Assembly: GCA_963708645.1 (NCBI GenBank)
Contig: CAVPTA010000003.1
Coordinates: 62,001-126,000, forward strand
Origin: RYN-133 sp963708645
Lineage (GTDB): Bacteria > Actinomycetota > Actinomycetes > Mycobacteriales > Jatrophihabitantaceae
Direction: 5' to 3'
DNA: 64,000 nt
The notes beneath the pieces are model-generated. The model had not been told where the DNA came from. It saw only the letters and a list, made by a program, of their open reading frames with translations, and made no database searches. A program made the position numbers and the translations under genes. The stretch's first letter is position 1, and each line of letters starts with the position of its first letter. Below are positions 37,240 through 46,195 of the stretch, piece by piece.

Positions 37240-37890
37240 ATGACACATCCACGTGACTTGTGGGGCCCGTTCGCGCTGCGGCTGCGGTGCGGACCGCTCG
37301 AGCTGCGCGCGGTGACCGACCTCGACATCCCTGGACTGGTCGGTCTCGTCCTCGACGGCATTCACGACCCAGCTCGGATGCCGTTCATGGAGCCATGGAC
37401 CGACGCGCCCCGCGATCGGCTGCCGGCGAACACTGCGGCGTACTACTGGAACGCCCGCGCGGCGTTCTCACCGAATCGATGGCTGCTCGATCTCGCTGTG
37501 CGCGTCGACGGCGAGTTGGTCGGCGTCCAGGGAGTGAGCGCACGGGACTATCTGGTTGTGCGGTCGGCGGAAACCGGCTCGTGGCTCGGGCAGAGCTTCC
37601 AGGGCCGCGGTATCGGGACGGCGATGCGCAAGGTGATCTGCGTGCTGATGTTCGATCATCTCGATGCCGTCGAGGTGACGTCGGGCGCGTTCAGCGACAA
37701 CCTCGAGTCTCTCGGCGTGAGTCGCAAGGTCGGCTACGTCGACAACGGCACGGAACGTCGGCAGCGGCGTCCCGGCGAGCTTGCGATCAACCAGCGCTTG
37801 GTGCTGACCCCGGACAGGTTCGTGCGTCCGTCCGTGCCCGTCGAGGTAGAGGGCATCGCCGAGCTGCGGCGTGCGATCGGGCTGACATGA
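37240..37890 (+). CDS. GNAT-family N-acetyltransferase (RimJ/RimL type)
   Basis: 216 residues. LELRAVTDLDIPGLVGLV opens the fold, LAVRVDGELVGVQGVSAR is the central strand pair, and TGSWLGQSFQGRGIGTAMRK is the acetyl-CoA pyrophosphate loop (Q-x2-G-x-G). The following NLESLGVSRKVGYVDNG is typical of RimJ/RimL-like enzymes that acetylate protein N-termini or small amines. The substrate is unknown. The stop overlaps the start of the HhH protein (ATGA). Confidence 0.85.
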   Translation: MTHPRDLWGPFALRLRCGPLELRAVTDLDIPGLVGLVLDGIHDPARMPFMEPWTDAPRDRLPANTAAYYWNARAAFSPNRWLLDLAVRVDGELVGVQGVSARDYLVVRSAETGSWLGQSFQGRGIGTAMRKVICVLMFDHLDAVEVTSGAFSDNLESLGVSRKVGYVDNGTERRQRRPGELAINQRLVLTPDRFVRPSVPVEVEGIAELRRAIGLT

Positions 37891-38075
37891 CACTGGATGC
37901 GTTGCCGAAGATCGGCGCGCCCGCAACGCGCGCACTGAACTCGGCCGGCTACACGACGTTGCGTCAGCTCGCTGGTGTTCCGCGCGCTGAGCTGGCGAAG
38001 CTGCACGGGATGGGCCCGAAGGCATTGCGGATTCTGGACGGTGCGCTGGCCGAGCATGGGTTGCGGTTGGGCTGA
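37887..38075 (+). CDS. Small helix-hairpin-helix protein
   Basis: 62 residues, a single helix-hairpin-helix pair: ALPKIGAPATRALNSAGYTTL and LAKLHGMGPKALRILDGAL, resembling the C-terminal DNA-binding domains of RNA polymerase alpha and repair enzymes. Such small proteins are common in actinobacteria and are thought to bind DNA without sequence specificity; the role is unknown. The ATG at 37887 overlaps the acetyltransferase stop (ATGA). Confidence 0.75.
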   Translation: MTLDALPKIGAPATRALNSAGYTTLRQLAGVPRAELAKLHGMGPKALRILDGALAEHGLRLG

Positions 38076-38249
38076 CGTCTATGCGGCCCAAAAGGTAATT
38101 AAAGCCCGGGACCCAGCGAAAGATGACCACAGCAGGATGACCGGGCTGGAACGTGCACAACACGAGCGCAGGACGAGCAGCCAGTCTTGGTCCACGAAAG
38201 TCGACCGAGTTACCTCGGCATTTAGCCACGAACGCGACAGCCGGCCCGG
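38076..38249. other. Spacer with weak hairpin, no gene seen
   Basis: A 7-base stem AGCCCGG/CCGGGCT with a long loop is the only structure. Composition is less GC-rich than the surroundings (for example GTAATTAAAG), as is the other flank of the HNH gene, which could mark the edges of an acquired segment. Confidence 0.3.
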
Positions 38250-39431
38250 CTACGGATCGGCGGCAGGAGAGTCGTCGATCGGCTTGCCGTAGCGCCGCCC
38301 GGTCGGTGAGATCCACCAGGTCGTCCCGTTCGAGTCGCGCCACACTGTCCAGCCGGCGTCGTGTTTGCAGTGGTGATGGCGTAGACACAACGGTTCAAGG
38401 TTGGCGATGACGGTGTTTCGGCCGTTGTAGGGGTCGATGTGGTCGCATTCGCAGCGGACCGCACGGCGGTTGCAGCCGGGGAACCGGCACGTCGGGTGCT
38501 GGGCGGTGATCCAACGCCACTGCGCTGCGGAGGGGTAGCGGCGTTCGGGGTGAGCATCGATGCCGCACTCGGGGATCACCCGACCCGAGGCGTCGACCAG
38601 CACGCGGTCGATGCGGGTCGTCGGGTCGGTCAGGATCTCGCGGACCTGGCTCGCGGGGATCGGGCCGTAACCGGCCAGTTCACCCGGCAGATCGCTCGAG
38701 CCGGTGGCGGTGTCCTCACGGACCAGGACCTGGACCCGTATCCCGCGGGCCGGCGTTCCCGCGAGGGTGCGGCCCAGGACGAGGTCGCGCAGGGTGTCAG
38801 CACGTTTCTGGTCCATGCTGCGGTCGTCGTCGACCTTCTTCGCCATTGCGGTCAGCCGCGCGAACATCGCTTCGCCGTCGGCAGCGGTGTGGGTGGACCA
38901 GATGCCGGTCATCCCGTCCGGCAAGGGCGTGCAGTGCACCAGCCGCTCGGCCGTGGCCTCGACGTGGCGCTCTTCTTCCTTACGGGTATCGAACCGCGCG
39001 ATCACGCGCCGCAACGACGCCCGGAACCGGGTCACCGTCTGTTCCGCTGCCCGCTCGAGCACCCGCTCCTCGACCTCGGCGATCACCACCGGATCCAGCT
39101 GAGAGGTCAGCTCCGACGCGACGCGTACATGCGCATCACTGATCCGACCCGCCTCATGCAGCGCGAACAGCCGCGGCAACCTCTCCACCAGGTGCGTGGC
39201 CTGCATCAGCCGCGTCTTCGCATAATCCGGCGACCACCGCAACGCACACGCGACGTCCTCGCGCGCCCACTCCTTGTCGTCGGACGGGTCGTGGATGGCG
39301 GCCAAGAACCACTCCCGACGCGCCTGAACCCGCGCCTCGAGTCTGGTCAGTTCCTCCAGGCAGTCGAACCGTTGATCGCGCGTGCACGTCGCGGGATCCA
39401 CGCGCAATAACCGCTCGATCTTCCTCGCCAC
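38250..39431 (-). CDS. DUF222 domain HNH endonuclease (13E12 repeat family)
   Basis: 393 residues. The N-terminal DUF222 part runs to about residue 240 (ALRWSPDYAKTRLMQATHLV, GRISDAHVRVASELTS), and the C-terminal HNH nuclease domain shows CRFPGCNRRAVRCECDHIDPY and LCLRHHHCKHDAGW, with metal-binding Cys and His intact. These proteins are multicopy in actinobacteria and linked to REP13E12-type repeats; their function is unresolved. The GTG at 39431 lies six bases after TAGGTT (39443-39438), so the mRNA may be leaderless. A paralogous N-terminus is at 1-96. Confidence 0.9.
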   Translation of the reverse strand: MARKIERLLRVDPATCTRDQRFDCLEELTRLEARVQARREWFLAAIHDPSDDKEWAREDVACALRWSPDYAKTRLMQATHLVERLPRLFALHEAGRISDAHVRVASELTSQLDPVVIAEVEERVLERAAEQTVTRFRASLRRVIARFDTRKEEERHVEATAERLVHCTPLPDGMTGIWSTHTAADGEAMFARLTAMAKKVDDDRSMDQKRADTLRDLVLGRTLAGTPARGIRVQVLVREDTATGSSDLPGELAGYGPIPASQVREILTDPTTRIDRVLVDASGRVIPECGIDAHPERRYPSAAQWRWITAQHPTCRFPGCNRRAVRCECDHIDPYNGRNTVIANLEPLCLRHHHCKHDAGWTVWRDSNGTTWWISPTGRRYGKPIDDSPAADP

Positions 39432-39437
39432 AACCCG

Positions 39438-39466
39438 AACCTACGACCAAGGTCTGACAGTTTCTG
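39438..39466 (-). promoter_or_regulatory. Promoter region of the DUF222/HNH gene with conserved element
   Basis: Read on the minus strand: CAGAAACTGTCAGACC (39466-39451), then TAGGTT (39443-39438) six bases before the GTG. The first element matches the one upstream of the paralogous gene at the left window edge at 15 of 16 positions. It occupies the -35 region, so it may be an activator or alternative sigma site, or an operator. Confidence 0.5.
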
Positions 39467-39805
39467 CGTGAGAATCTCCAACTATTTCAATGAATTCTAT
39501 TGTCGAGTACCGCGCATCATTTCAACTCATCACGCAATATCGCCTGCATCATGCGGGGACGTAGCCATACGTACTGTCGGTGAGCCGCGCGTACCGCCGC
39601 AAGCCGCGAACCGAAGGGACGCCACCCGACGTGCTCACGGTCAGCAACCGACGCTCGCGCCCGCTCAGACAACGTCAGAATCGCACTGACGGCTCGCGGA
39701 CCCGCGTTGGCCGTGCCGCTGAGTCCAGGTGCACCGCCTTAACCGAGGCAACGCAGCGAATCGCGCGAGCCGAGTTGCGTTACACCGCCAGCGGCTGGCG
39801 CTTGC
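39467..39805. other. Gene-free stretch, AT-rich at its left end
   Basis: About 340 bases without a credible gene. 39467-39560 is clearly richer in A+T than the rest of the window and contains only short low-quality open frames. I looked for a tRNA cloverleaf, an attachment-site duplication and a CRISPR-like repeat and saw none. It may be remnant DNA linked to the DUF222 gene. Confidence 0.35.
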
Positions 39806-40216
39806 TCAGTCGGCCTCGAACCAAGACGACGAGAGCATCGTCGGCGGCTCTTTCCTGCGTGGTCGTCGCGGACCTTCCGGGGTGATGACGGCCTCGCCGC
39901 CGCGCCAGCGGACCACGACTTGGCCTGACGGCTCGGCGCCGTCCCAGCCGGCCCAGCTGACGGGCGCCGAGGCCGTCGCGCCGGGCTCGATCAACGCATA
40001 CCCGGGGATCCTCGTCTCGGCGGTGACGAGGGTGGCTGCGCCGAGTGGCACACCGTCGTGATCAAGTGGCACGAGTCCGGGCTTGCCGCTGAGCCGCACC
40101 GGGCGTGCAGACGCATTCCGCGCGATCAACCTGCCGCGCAAGCCGCCGCCGTTCGTGTTAGACCATGCCAACGACCAGGCGAGCTCTGCCTCGGTTGCCT
40201 CGTGTTGGTCGGCCAT
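39806..40216 (-). CDS. DUF4232-like small protein
   Basis: 136 residues without signal peptide. Pattern WSLAWSNTNGGGLRGRLIARN, ARPVRLSGKPGLVPLDHDG, YALIEPGATASAPVSWAGWDG and GQVVVRWRGGEAVI follows the DUF4232 beta-sandwich seen in exported actinobacterial proteins, but here without the usual Cys and without an export signal. The C-terminus is basic and Pro-rich. The ATG at 40216 is the first start that fits the fold; the frame upstream is open but overlaps the divergent gene. Confidence 0.6.
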   Translation of the reverse strand: MADQHEATEAELAWSLAWSNTNGGGLRGRLIARNASARPVRLSGKPGLVPLDHDGVPLGAATLVTAETRIPGYALIEPGATASAPVSWAGWDGAEPSGQVVVRWRGGEAVITPEGPRRPRRKEPPTMLSSSWFEAD

Positions 40217-40351
40217 GAGCTCAGTGTCCCCTGCCCACAAGCGCGGCAACCCAACATCAACAGCGGTGGTGGGCGCATCTGACGCATGCGGTTCTGTCGG
40301 CGTGCCTGAGGAACGCCTGATCGATGATCGCCCACCGGAGTCTTCGACGGT

Positions 40352-40965
40352 GTGGCGTCGTCCCCGGCCGGCGCGCAAGCGCGGGTCGTGTTCGGCGCTC
40401 GGGGCTCGCGCCGGCGGCGGCTGTGGATCGTGTTCTCGGCGGTGGCTCTCGTACTGATCACCGGGGCCATCGCGACGGGCGCAACGCTTCGCCACCTCGA
40501 CAATCAGTACGGCCCGATCGAGAGCGGCGAGTTCTTCGGGATGTACCACCAGCGAGGCTTCGTCTCGACCAAAGACGGTTCGCGGTTTCGCCTGTCGCGC
40601 GCCCCGAATGCGACCGGGCAGCTGATTGCCTCGCTCGACAACCGCGGATCTCATTCGGTTCGCGTTACATCGATCGAACCGATGCGATAGCCAGCAGGTT
40701 CGAATGGTCGGTGTTCCGCGCTGTGCCTGGCGGGTCCGTGGACGGCGTGCACGCACCCTGGCGAGCGTTTCCGGCGGTCATCCCCGCGCACGGAACCATC
40801 CGGTTGCTGATCACGACCCATCCGAACAACTGCAGTCAGTTCCCGAACGATGAAGAGCAGTACGCCGCTGATCACTGGGTGGACTGGGAATCGCTGCTGC
40901 ACACGCACCGCACCTTCCTTGAGATCGAGGGCGGCGGCGGCGACGACGCCATCGAAGTCTGCTGA
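40352..40965 (+). CDS. Single-pass membrane protein, paralogue of 61425-62027, one frameshift
   Basis: GTG start, cytoplasmic basic segment RGSRRRRL, one membrane helix WIVFSAVALVLITGAIATG, then an extracellular part beginning NQYGPIESGEFFGMYHQ. After HSVRVTSIEP the frame changes at about 40675-40690 and continues DAIASRFEWSVFRAVPGG, then FPAVIPAHGTIRLLITTHP, to a normal end; about 204 residues. The gene at 61425-62027 shows the same series of blocks (KYGPIRAGTFGGEY, SHSVKITSIS, LPATIPPNDEIRLLVTI). Both probably present a beta domain outside the cell. The family is unknown to me. Confidence 0.6.
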
Positions 40966-40974
40966 CGACCGCGC

Positions 40975-41982
40975 CTACCGCAGCACGAACCCCGTCCCGA
41001 CTGGATCGTCGTCGTCGAGCGTGAACACGTGCTCACCCGTGCGGTACGCCATTCCAGATACCTCCGGGATCACGGCGGCATGTCCGTCGACGGTAACGAC
41101 CTCGGCCACCGAAGCGACGAATGTCGTGTCGATCAACGAGTGATGCGTGAGTGCGCGACTCGGAGCAAGGCTTCCGTCGTCGTGCAGCAACGCAACGCGC
41201 GCGGCGGTTCCTGACCCGCACGGAGAACGATCGACTGCGCCGTCGGCGTAGATCGTTACGTTGCGCTGCACCGGTCCGTCTTCGTTGTGCGGCAACTCGT
41301 CGAACAGGATCGTCCCGTACACACCCGACAACCGATCGTCGTGTGGATGCCTGGCGAGCTCGGTGTCGTTGAGTGCCCACTTGATCTCGCGGCCGATGTC
41401 GATCAACTCGCGATACGACTCGCGCGACACCGACAACCCCACCCGCGAGGCGGGCACCGACGCATACAGCGCACCGCCCCACGACAGGTCGACGGTGATC
41501 GACCCGCGCGATGTCGTCAACGGGACGTCGCGCGCGACGACGTATGACGCGACGTTGCGGAACGTGATCTCACGAGTGACGCCGCCGGCGCGCTGCACTC
41601 GGGCAACGACCCGTCCGGACGGCACGTCGATCGTCACGTCGGTGACGCCGTCGGCGGCAGCGGCGACCACACCGGAATCGATCGCCCACGCGCCGAGCGC
41701 GATCGTGCCGTGTCCGCAGGCGGTCGAATAGCCGTCCTTGTGCCAGAACAGCACGCCGAAATCCGCTCCCGCAGAGTCCGGTGGCACCACGAAACAGCCG
41801 TACATGTCGGCATGCCCGCGCGGCTCCTGCACCAACAACTGACGCACGCGATCAATGTCCGGCGACTGCGACGCGGTCACGCGGCGCGCAGGCACGGTGT
41901 CGCCCGCTATCTCGCCGACGCCGTCGGTCACGATCCGGAACGGCTCGCCCGCAGTGTGGTAATCGGCGCTGCTCACCCTCAT
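40975..41982 (-). CDS. Proline racemase/4-hydroxyproline epimerase family enzyme
   Basis: 335 residues. Start SSADYHTAGEPFRIV, the family signature. Both catalytic Cys are present: ACGHGTIALG and DRSPCGSGTAARV. Two Cys indicate proline racemase or 4-hydroxyproline 2-epimerase, rather than the trans-3-hydroxyproline dehydratases where one is Thr. The family cannot decide between these. It converts L- and D- (or trans- and cis-) imino acids by two-base proton transfer. Nine bases downstream of ribokinase on the same strand; the pairing does not suggest a known pathway. Confidence 0.85.
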   Translation of the reverse strand: MRVSSADYHTAGEPFRIVTDGVGEIAGDTVPARRVTASQSPDIDRVRQLLVQEPRGHADMYGCFVVPPDSAGADFGVLFWHKDGYSTACGHGTIALGAWAIDSGVVAAAADGVTDVTIDVPSGRVVARVQRAGGVTREITFRNVASYVVARDVPLTTSRGSITVDLSWGGALYASVPASRVGLSVSRESYRELIDIGREIKWALNDTELARHPHDDRLSGVYGTILFDELPHNEDGPVQRNVTIYADGAVDRSPCGSGTAARVALLHDDGSLAPSRALTHHSLIDTTFVASVAEVVTVDGHAAVIPEVSGMAYRTGEHVFTLDDDDPVGTGFVLR

Positions 41983-41991
41983 CGCGCCAGC

Positions 41992-42900
41992 CTACGAATC
42001 GAGCACAGCGCGGACGTCCGCATCCGACGGCAACCTGCCACGTGCGCCGAGGCCGGACGTCGACAACGCGCCGGCGACGACCGCGTATCGGGCCGCGTCC
42101 AGCAACGCCTCACCGCGCGCGAGCGCCACGCACAGTGCGCCGCAGAAGCAGTCACCAGCGCCCGTCGTGTCGACCACTTCGACGTCAGGTGGCGCGACGA
42201 GCGAAACATCGCCGGACGACGCCACGACCAGCGCGCCTCGTGCACCCAACGTCACGACCACGTCGTGAGAGGTCACCGCGCGAACCAGCTCGGCCAGCGC
42301 AGCTGGCGAGTCGTCCGCGGGGGAGCGGCCTGCCATGCGGGCGAGTTCCCATTGATTGGGAACGAGCACGTCGACGCGCGAGAGCAGCTCTTCGGGCAAC
42401 TCCATCGGCGGCGCAGGATTCAGCACGATCAGACCCCCGGCGTGCGACACAGCCGCGGCGACGCTCGCCGGCGGGATCTCGAGCTGCACGAGCACGACCT
42501 GGGCCGACGCCACCGCATCGACGGTGACGTCGGCGGCGACCAGCGCGCCGTTCGCACCCGACGCGACGACGATCAGGTTCTCGCCACTGCCGCGCTCCAC
42601 GACCACCGTCGCGGTGCCGGTCGGCTCGACCGACGTCGCCACACCCGACACGTCCACTCCGCGTGAGCGCAGGTCGTCGACGAGAACGGCACCGGACGAG
42701 TCGTCGCCGACCCGTCCGATCATTGCCACCGACGACGACAGGGCAGCGGCGGCCGCAGCCTGGTTCGCACCCTTGCCACCGGGTGACAGCTGGACGGACG
42801 TCCCGACCACCGTTTCACCGCGCCCGGGTAGCGCGTCGACGCTGACCATCAGATCGAGGTTGAGACTGCCTACGACGACAACGGCAGACTGAGTCGGCAC
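41992..42900 (-). CDS. rbsK: Ribokinase (PfkB family)
   Basis: About 302 residues from the GTG at 42900; longer starts at 42918 and 42939 exist. PfkB motif 1 is GSLNLDLMV and LSPGGKGANQAAAAA, and motif 2 is DTTGAGDCFCGALCVAL with the catalytic Asp. VLVPNQWELARMAG is also typical. It phosphorylates ribose or a similar sugar with ATP. The GTG at 42900 follows TTTACT (minus strand, 42912-42907) by six bases, suggesting a leaderless transcript. Sugar specificity within ribokinase-like enzymes is not fully fixed by sequence. Confidence 0.85.
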   Translation of the reverse strand: MPTQSAVVVVGSLNLDLMVSVDALPGRGETVVGTSVQLSPGGKGANQAAAAAALSSSVAMIGRVGDDSSGAVLVDDLRSRGVDVSGVATSVEPTGTATVVVERGSGENLIVVASGANGALVAADVTVDAVASAQVVLVQLEIPPASVAAAVSHAGGLIVLNPAPPMELPEELLSRVDVLVPNQWELARMAGRSPADDSPAALAELVRAVTSHDVVVTLGARGALVVASSGDVSLVAPPDVEVVDTTGAGDCFCGALCVALARGEALLDAARYAVVAGALSTSGLGARGRLPSDADVRAVLDS

Positions 42901-42918
42901 CTCATCAGTAAACTTGAC

Positions 42919-44438
42919 ATGGCAACGTCCCCACAGCATCCGGACGGCAACAGCTGACTACCAACAACGTCGGGCTCCGGTCCGAACGCGGTCCACTCCT
43001 GCTCGCGCTCATGCTCTCGACGGGCCTGGTCGCGATCGACTCGACCATCATCGCGACTGCGGTGCCATCGATCGTCAAGGACATCGGCGGCTTCACCCAG
43101 TTTCCGTGGCTGTTCTCGATCTACCTGCTCGCCCAGGCGGTCACGACGCCGATCTACGGCAAGCTCGCCGACCTGTTCGGGCGCAAGCCGATCATGCTGC
43201 TCGGCATCGGGCTGTTCCTTGCCGGCTCGATCATGTGCGGCATCGCCTGGAACATGGTCGTGCTCATCGCGTTCCGCGCGGTGCAGGGACTCGGCGCCGG
43301 TGCGGTCTTCCCGATGGCGGTCACGATCGTCGGCGATGTGTACTCCCTCGAAGAGCGGGCCAAGGTGCAGGGCTACCTCGCCAGCGTGTGGGGCATCAGT
43401 TCGGTCGTCGGACCGACGCTGGGCGGCGTGTTCAGCGAGTACGTCAGCTGGCGGTGGATCTTCTTCGTCAACATCCCGCTGTCGATCGCTGCGGGCCTGA
43501 TGATCCAACGTCGTTTCCACGAGAAGGTCACCCGCTCACGCCCGACGATCGACTATCCGGGTGCTGTGACATTGACGTCGGGGCTGACGTTGCTGATCCT
43601 CGGCGTACTCGAGGGCGGTCAGGCCTGGGCGTGGGGCTCGGTGCCGAGCGTGCTCATCCTCGGGCTCGGCGCGGTGCTGCTCATCGCCTTCGCGTTCATC
43701 GAGCGCCGCGCCACCGATCCCATCCTGCCGGTGTGGGTGTTCCGACGACGGCTGCTCATCACCAGCAGCCTCGCGTCGTGCGGCATCGGCGCAGTCGTGC
43801 TCGGCCTGAGCTCGTACATACCGACCTACGTGCAAGTCGTGCTCGGCACCGGCCCGGTGGTCGCGGGCTTCGCGCTGGCGACGCTCACGATGGGCTGGCC
43901 GATCGCTGCTTCGCAGGCAGGCAAGATCTACCTGCGGGTCGGCTTCCGGGTGTGCAGCCTCGCCGGTGCAAGCCTCGTGGTCGTCGGCTGCGCGCTGTTG
44001 CTACTGCTCGGACCGTCCTCGAGCGTCGTCGAGGTCGGCGCCATGTGCTTCGTCATCGGTCTCGGCATGGGCCTGTCCGCGACACCGTCCCTGATCGCTG
44101 CCCAGACCAGCGTCGGCTGGCAGGAGCGCGGTGTCGTTACTGGCACCAACATGTTCTTCCGGTCGACGGGTAGTGCCGTCGGCGTCGCGGTGTTCGGGGC
44201 GATCGAGAACCACTCATTCAAGACCGAGCCGCTCAGCGACGCGATCCACAACGTCTATCTAGCGGTCGCCGTCGTCGCGGTCTTGGTCGTCGTTGCCCTC
44301 GCGATGATGCCCAAGGATCGTCAGTCGCGGCAGGCAGCTACGAGTTCGGGTGCCTCCGACGCGACCGGCGCGGACGAGGGACGCCGTTCGGACAGCGCCA
44401 GCACGGCAAGCGCGAGCACGATCACCCCGGCACCGTAG
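42919..44438 (+). CDS. MFS drug/proton antiporter (DHA2, 14-helix type), probable frameshift near start
   Basis: The main frame holds a complete transporter from at least CTG 42954 / ATG 43011: ALMLSTGLVAIDSTIIATAV, motif A GKLADLFGRKPIM, RAVQGLGAGAVFPMAV and SYIPTYVQVVLGTGPV. The first membrane helix begins before the ATG at 43011, so the real start is upstream; the ATG at 42919 gives MATSPQHPDGNS and then needs one base change near 42950 to join. About 505 residues. It likely exports drugs or metabolites. Its 3' end overlaps the convergent transporter gene by 118 bases. Confidence 0.8.
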
Positions 44439-45545
44439 ACGTAAGTGGTGTCGCGCAGGCCGTAGTGGACGGCGGCGAAACCGGCCGCGACTGCGGGCAC
44501 CGAGAACGCCACGTAGCCGACCGTGTAGACCGCGGCGAAGAACTCGCCGCGCTCGGCAGGCTGGGGCAGGGCCGACAGCGTGCGAATCGAACCGCTCATC
44601 GAGCCGCCGAGACCGAGGCCGCCGACCGCCGATCCGAGCACGAACACCGAGAGCTCGTCGATGTGCAAGCCGTACAGCGTGACGATCACGCCGGCGATCA
44701 GCCCGATCGCGCCGAGGTTGTTCGTACGTCCCGGCGTCACGTTGCGCAGCGCGAATCCGGATACCGCTGCTGCCAGACAAACGACGACGACGATCAGACC
44801 CGACTCGAACCGGTTCGTGATGCCGAACTGCACCGCGGCAAGCGAGACCAACAACGACAAGGTGAGCCCCATCTGCGCCCACGGCGCAAACAGCGACGGC
44901 GTGGCGCGGACGAACGCGGCGCGCACCGGCTGCGCCACCCGCAGCCGCGGGACGAGCGATGCCCACGCGCCGTCGCGCAGCTCGTCAGACTCGTGGGCGA
45001 ACGCGAACATGATCACGAGCACTGCGAGCGCGGCGGCCACGACGACGAACACGAACACGGTCGGCGCAGGTGCGTACTCGGCAAAGGCGCCCGCGATCAG
45101 CGCGCCGAGAACCCAGCCCGATGCTTGGGATGAGCGCGTTCAGCAGCCCGGCGAGACGTTCCTTGCCTGCCGGCGCGAGGGCGACGATCGATGCGCTGAG
45201 CGTGCCGATCGCGGCACCGGCGGCGAGGCCCTGCATCACGCGTGCGACATACAGCCAGGCGACGCCGTCGGCGTTGGCGAACACGACCATTGCAGCGGTC
45301 AGCAGCGCAAGTGCGCCGATGAGCACCGGCCGGCGTCCGATGAAGTCGGACAGGCCGCCCACGGTCAACAGCGAGGCGAGCAGCGCGAGCGCGTACACGC
45401 CGAACACGATCGTCAATGTCGAGGTCGGGAAATGCCACTCGGCCTGGTACACGACGTAGAGCGGTGACGGCGTGCTCGCCGAGATCATCAACGTCAGGTA
45501 GGCGGCTACGACGAGCCAGAACGTGGTGGTGCGGGACAGCTTCAC
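44321..45545 (-). CDS. MFS transporter, 12-helix, coupled to TetR regulator, one frameshift
   Basis: The GTG at 45545 overlaps the TetR stop (GTGA). FWLVVAAYLTLMISASTPSPLY is helix 1 and GGLSDFIGRRPVLIGALAL the motif A loop. After LNALIPSIG the frame changes at about 45115-45130, continuing GALIAGAFAEYAPAPTVFVF to the end at 44321; about 408 residues. Coupling to the TetR gene suggests an export pump induced by its substrate. The last 118 bases overlap the convergent MFS gene in the opposite sense. Confidence 0.8.
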
Positions 45546-46132
45546 GAGGTCACTTCCGAAGTCGTTGCGGACAATCCGTCGAGCACGGCGAAGAATTCGT
45601 CCATCGCCTGTGCGGTCTTGCAGACCTTGGTGCGGGTGACGACGCCCTCCCAGGCGTTGGTGAGGAAGGGGCCGAGCACCTCCGGGTCGAGGGAGGTGGT
45701 GAGCTCGCCGCGTTCCTGCGCAGCGCGCAACAATTCGGTCGTTGCCGCGCTGCGGTAATCGAGGCTCGCCTGCACCTCGGCGCTGACGGCCGGGTTCAGG
45801 TCGGCGAGTTCGGTGCCCATGTTCCCGATGAGGCAGCCGCGCGTGTAGCCGCGATCGGCGAGCACAGCACGCATCGCCTCGAATCGGCGCCGCAGTCTGA
45901 TCAGCGGCGGCAACTCGGCGTCGTCGGTCGTGCGCCACACGGAACGCTGCTGATACTGCTGCAGGGCCTCGACGGCGAGGGCGTCCTTGCTCGCGAAGTG
46001 GTTGTAGAACGAGCCCTTCGGCACGCCGGCCGCTCTGGTGATGTCGTCGACCGAGCAGTTGTGGAAGCCCCGGGAATGGAATTGCTCCAGGGCCGCTTCG
46101 ACCAATTGGGGACGCACGCTCGCACGGGGCAT
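45542..46132 (-). CDS. TetR-family repressor
   Basis: 196 residues. The helix-turn-helix is VDDITRAAGVPKGSFYNHFAS, typical of the QacR/AcrR group, with C-terminal TetR_C_6-like ligand domain (RGCLIGNMGTELADLNPAV). It precedes and overlaps the MFS gene, so it probably represses the pair and is released by the transported compound. The control region is the 63 bases up to the sigma-factor stop at 46196; no palindrome stands out there. Confidence 0.85.
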   Translation of the reverse strand: MPRASVRPQLVEAALEQFHSRGFHNCSVDDITRAAGVPKGSFYNHFASKDALAVEALQQYQQRSVWRTTDDAELPPLIRLRRRFEAMRAVLADRGYTRGCLIGNMGTELADLNPAVSAEVQASLDYRSAATTELLRAAQERGELTTSLDPEVLGPFLTNAWEGVVTRTKVCKTAQAMDEFFAVLDGLSATTSEVTS

Positions 46133-46195
46133 GCAGACAATATGACCGGTCGTCTTAGATTGTGCAACCAGTCGTGACGGGCCTCACCAGCACAC

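Noticed and set aside
38250..39431. Homing endonuclease or prophage marker reading of the HNH gene
   Set aside because: The DUF222 part identifies the 13E12 family of multicopy actinobacterial proteins; no intron, intein or phage genes are near.
39467..39805. tRNA or attachment site in the spacer next to the HNH gene
   Set aside because: No cloverleaf, no CCA-type end, no duplicated flanking sequence and no integrase gene nearby.
42919..42957. Small leader peptide (MATSPQHPDGNS) upstream of the MFS gene
   Set aside because: The first membrane helix of the transporter begins before its first ATG, so this stretch is more likely the true N-terminus separated by one base error.
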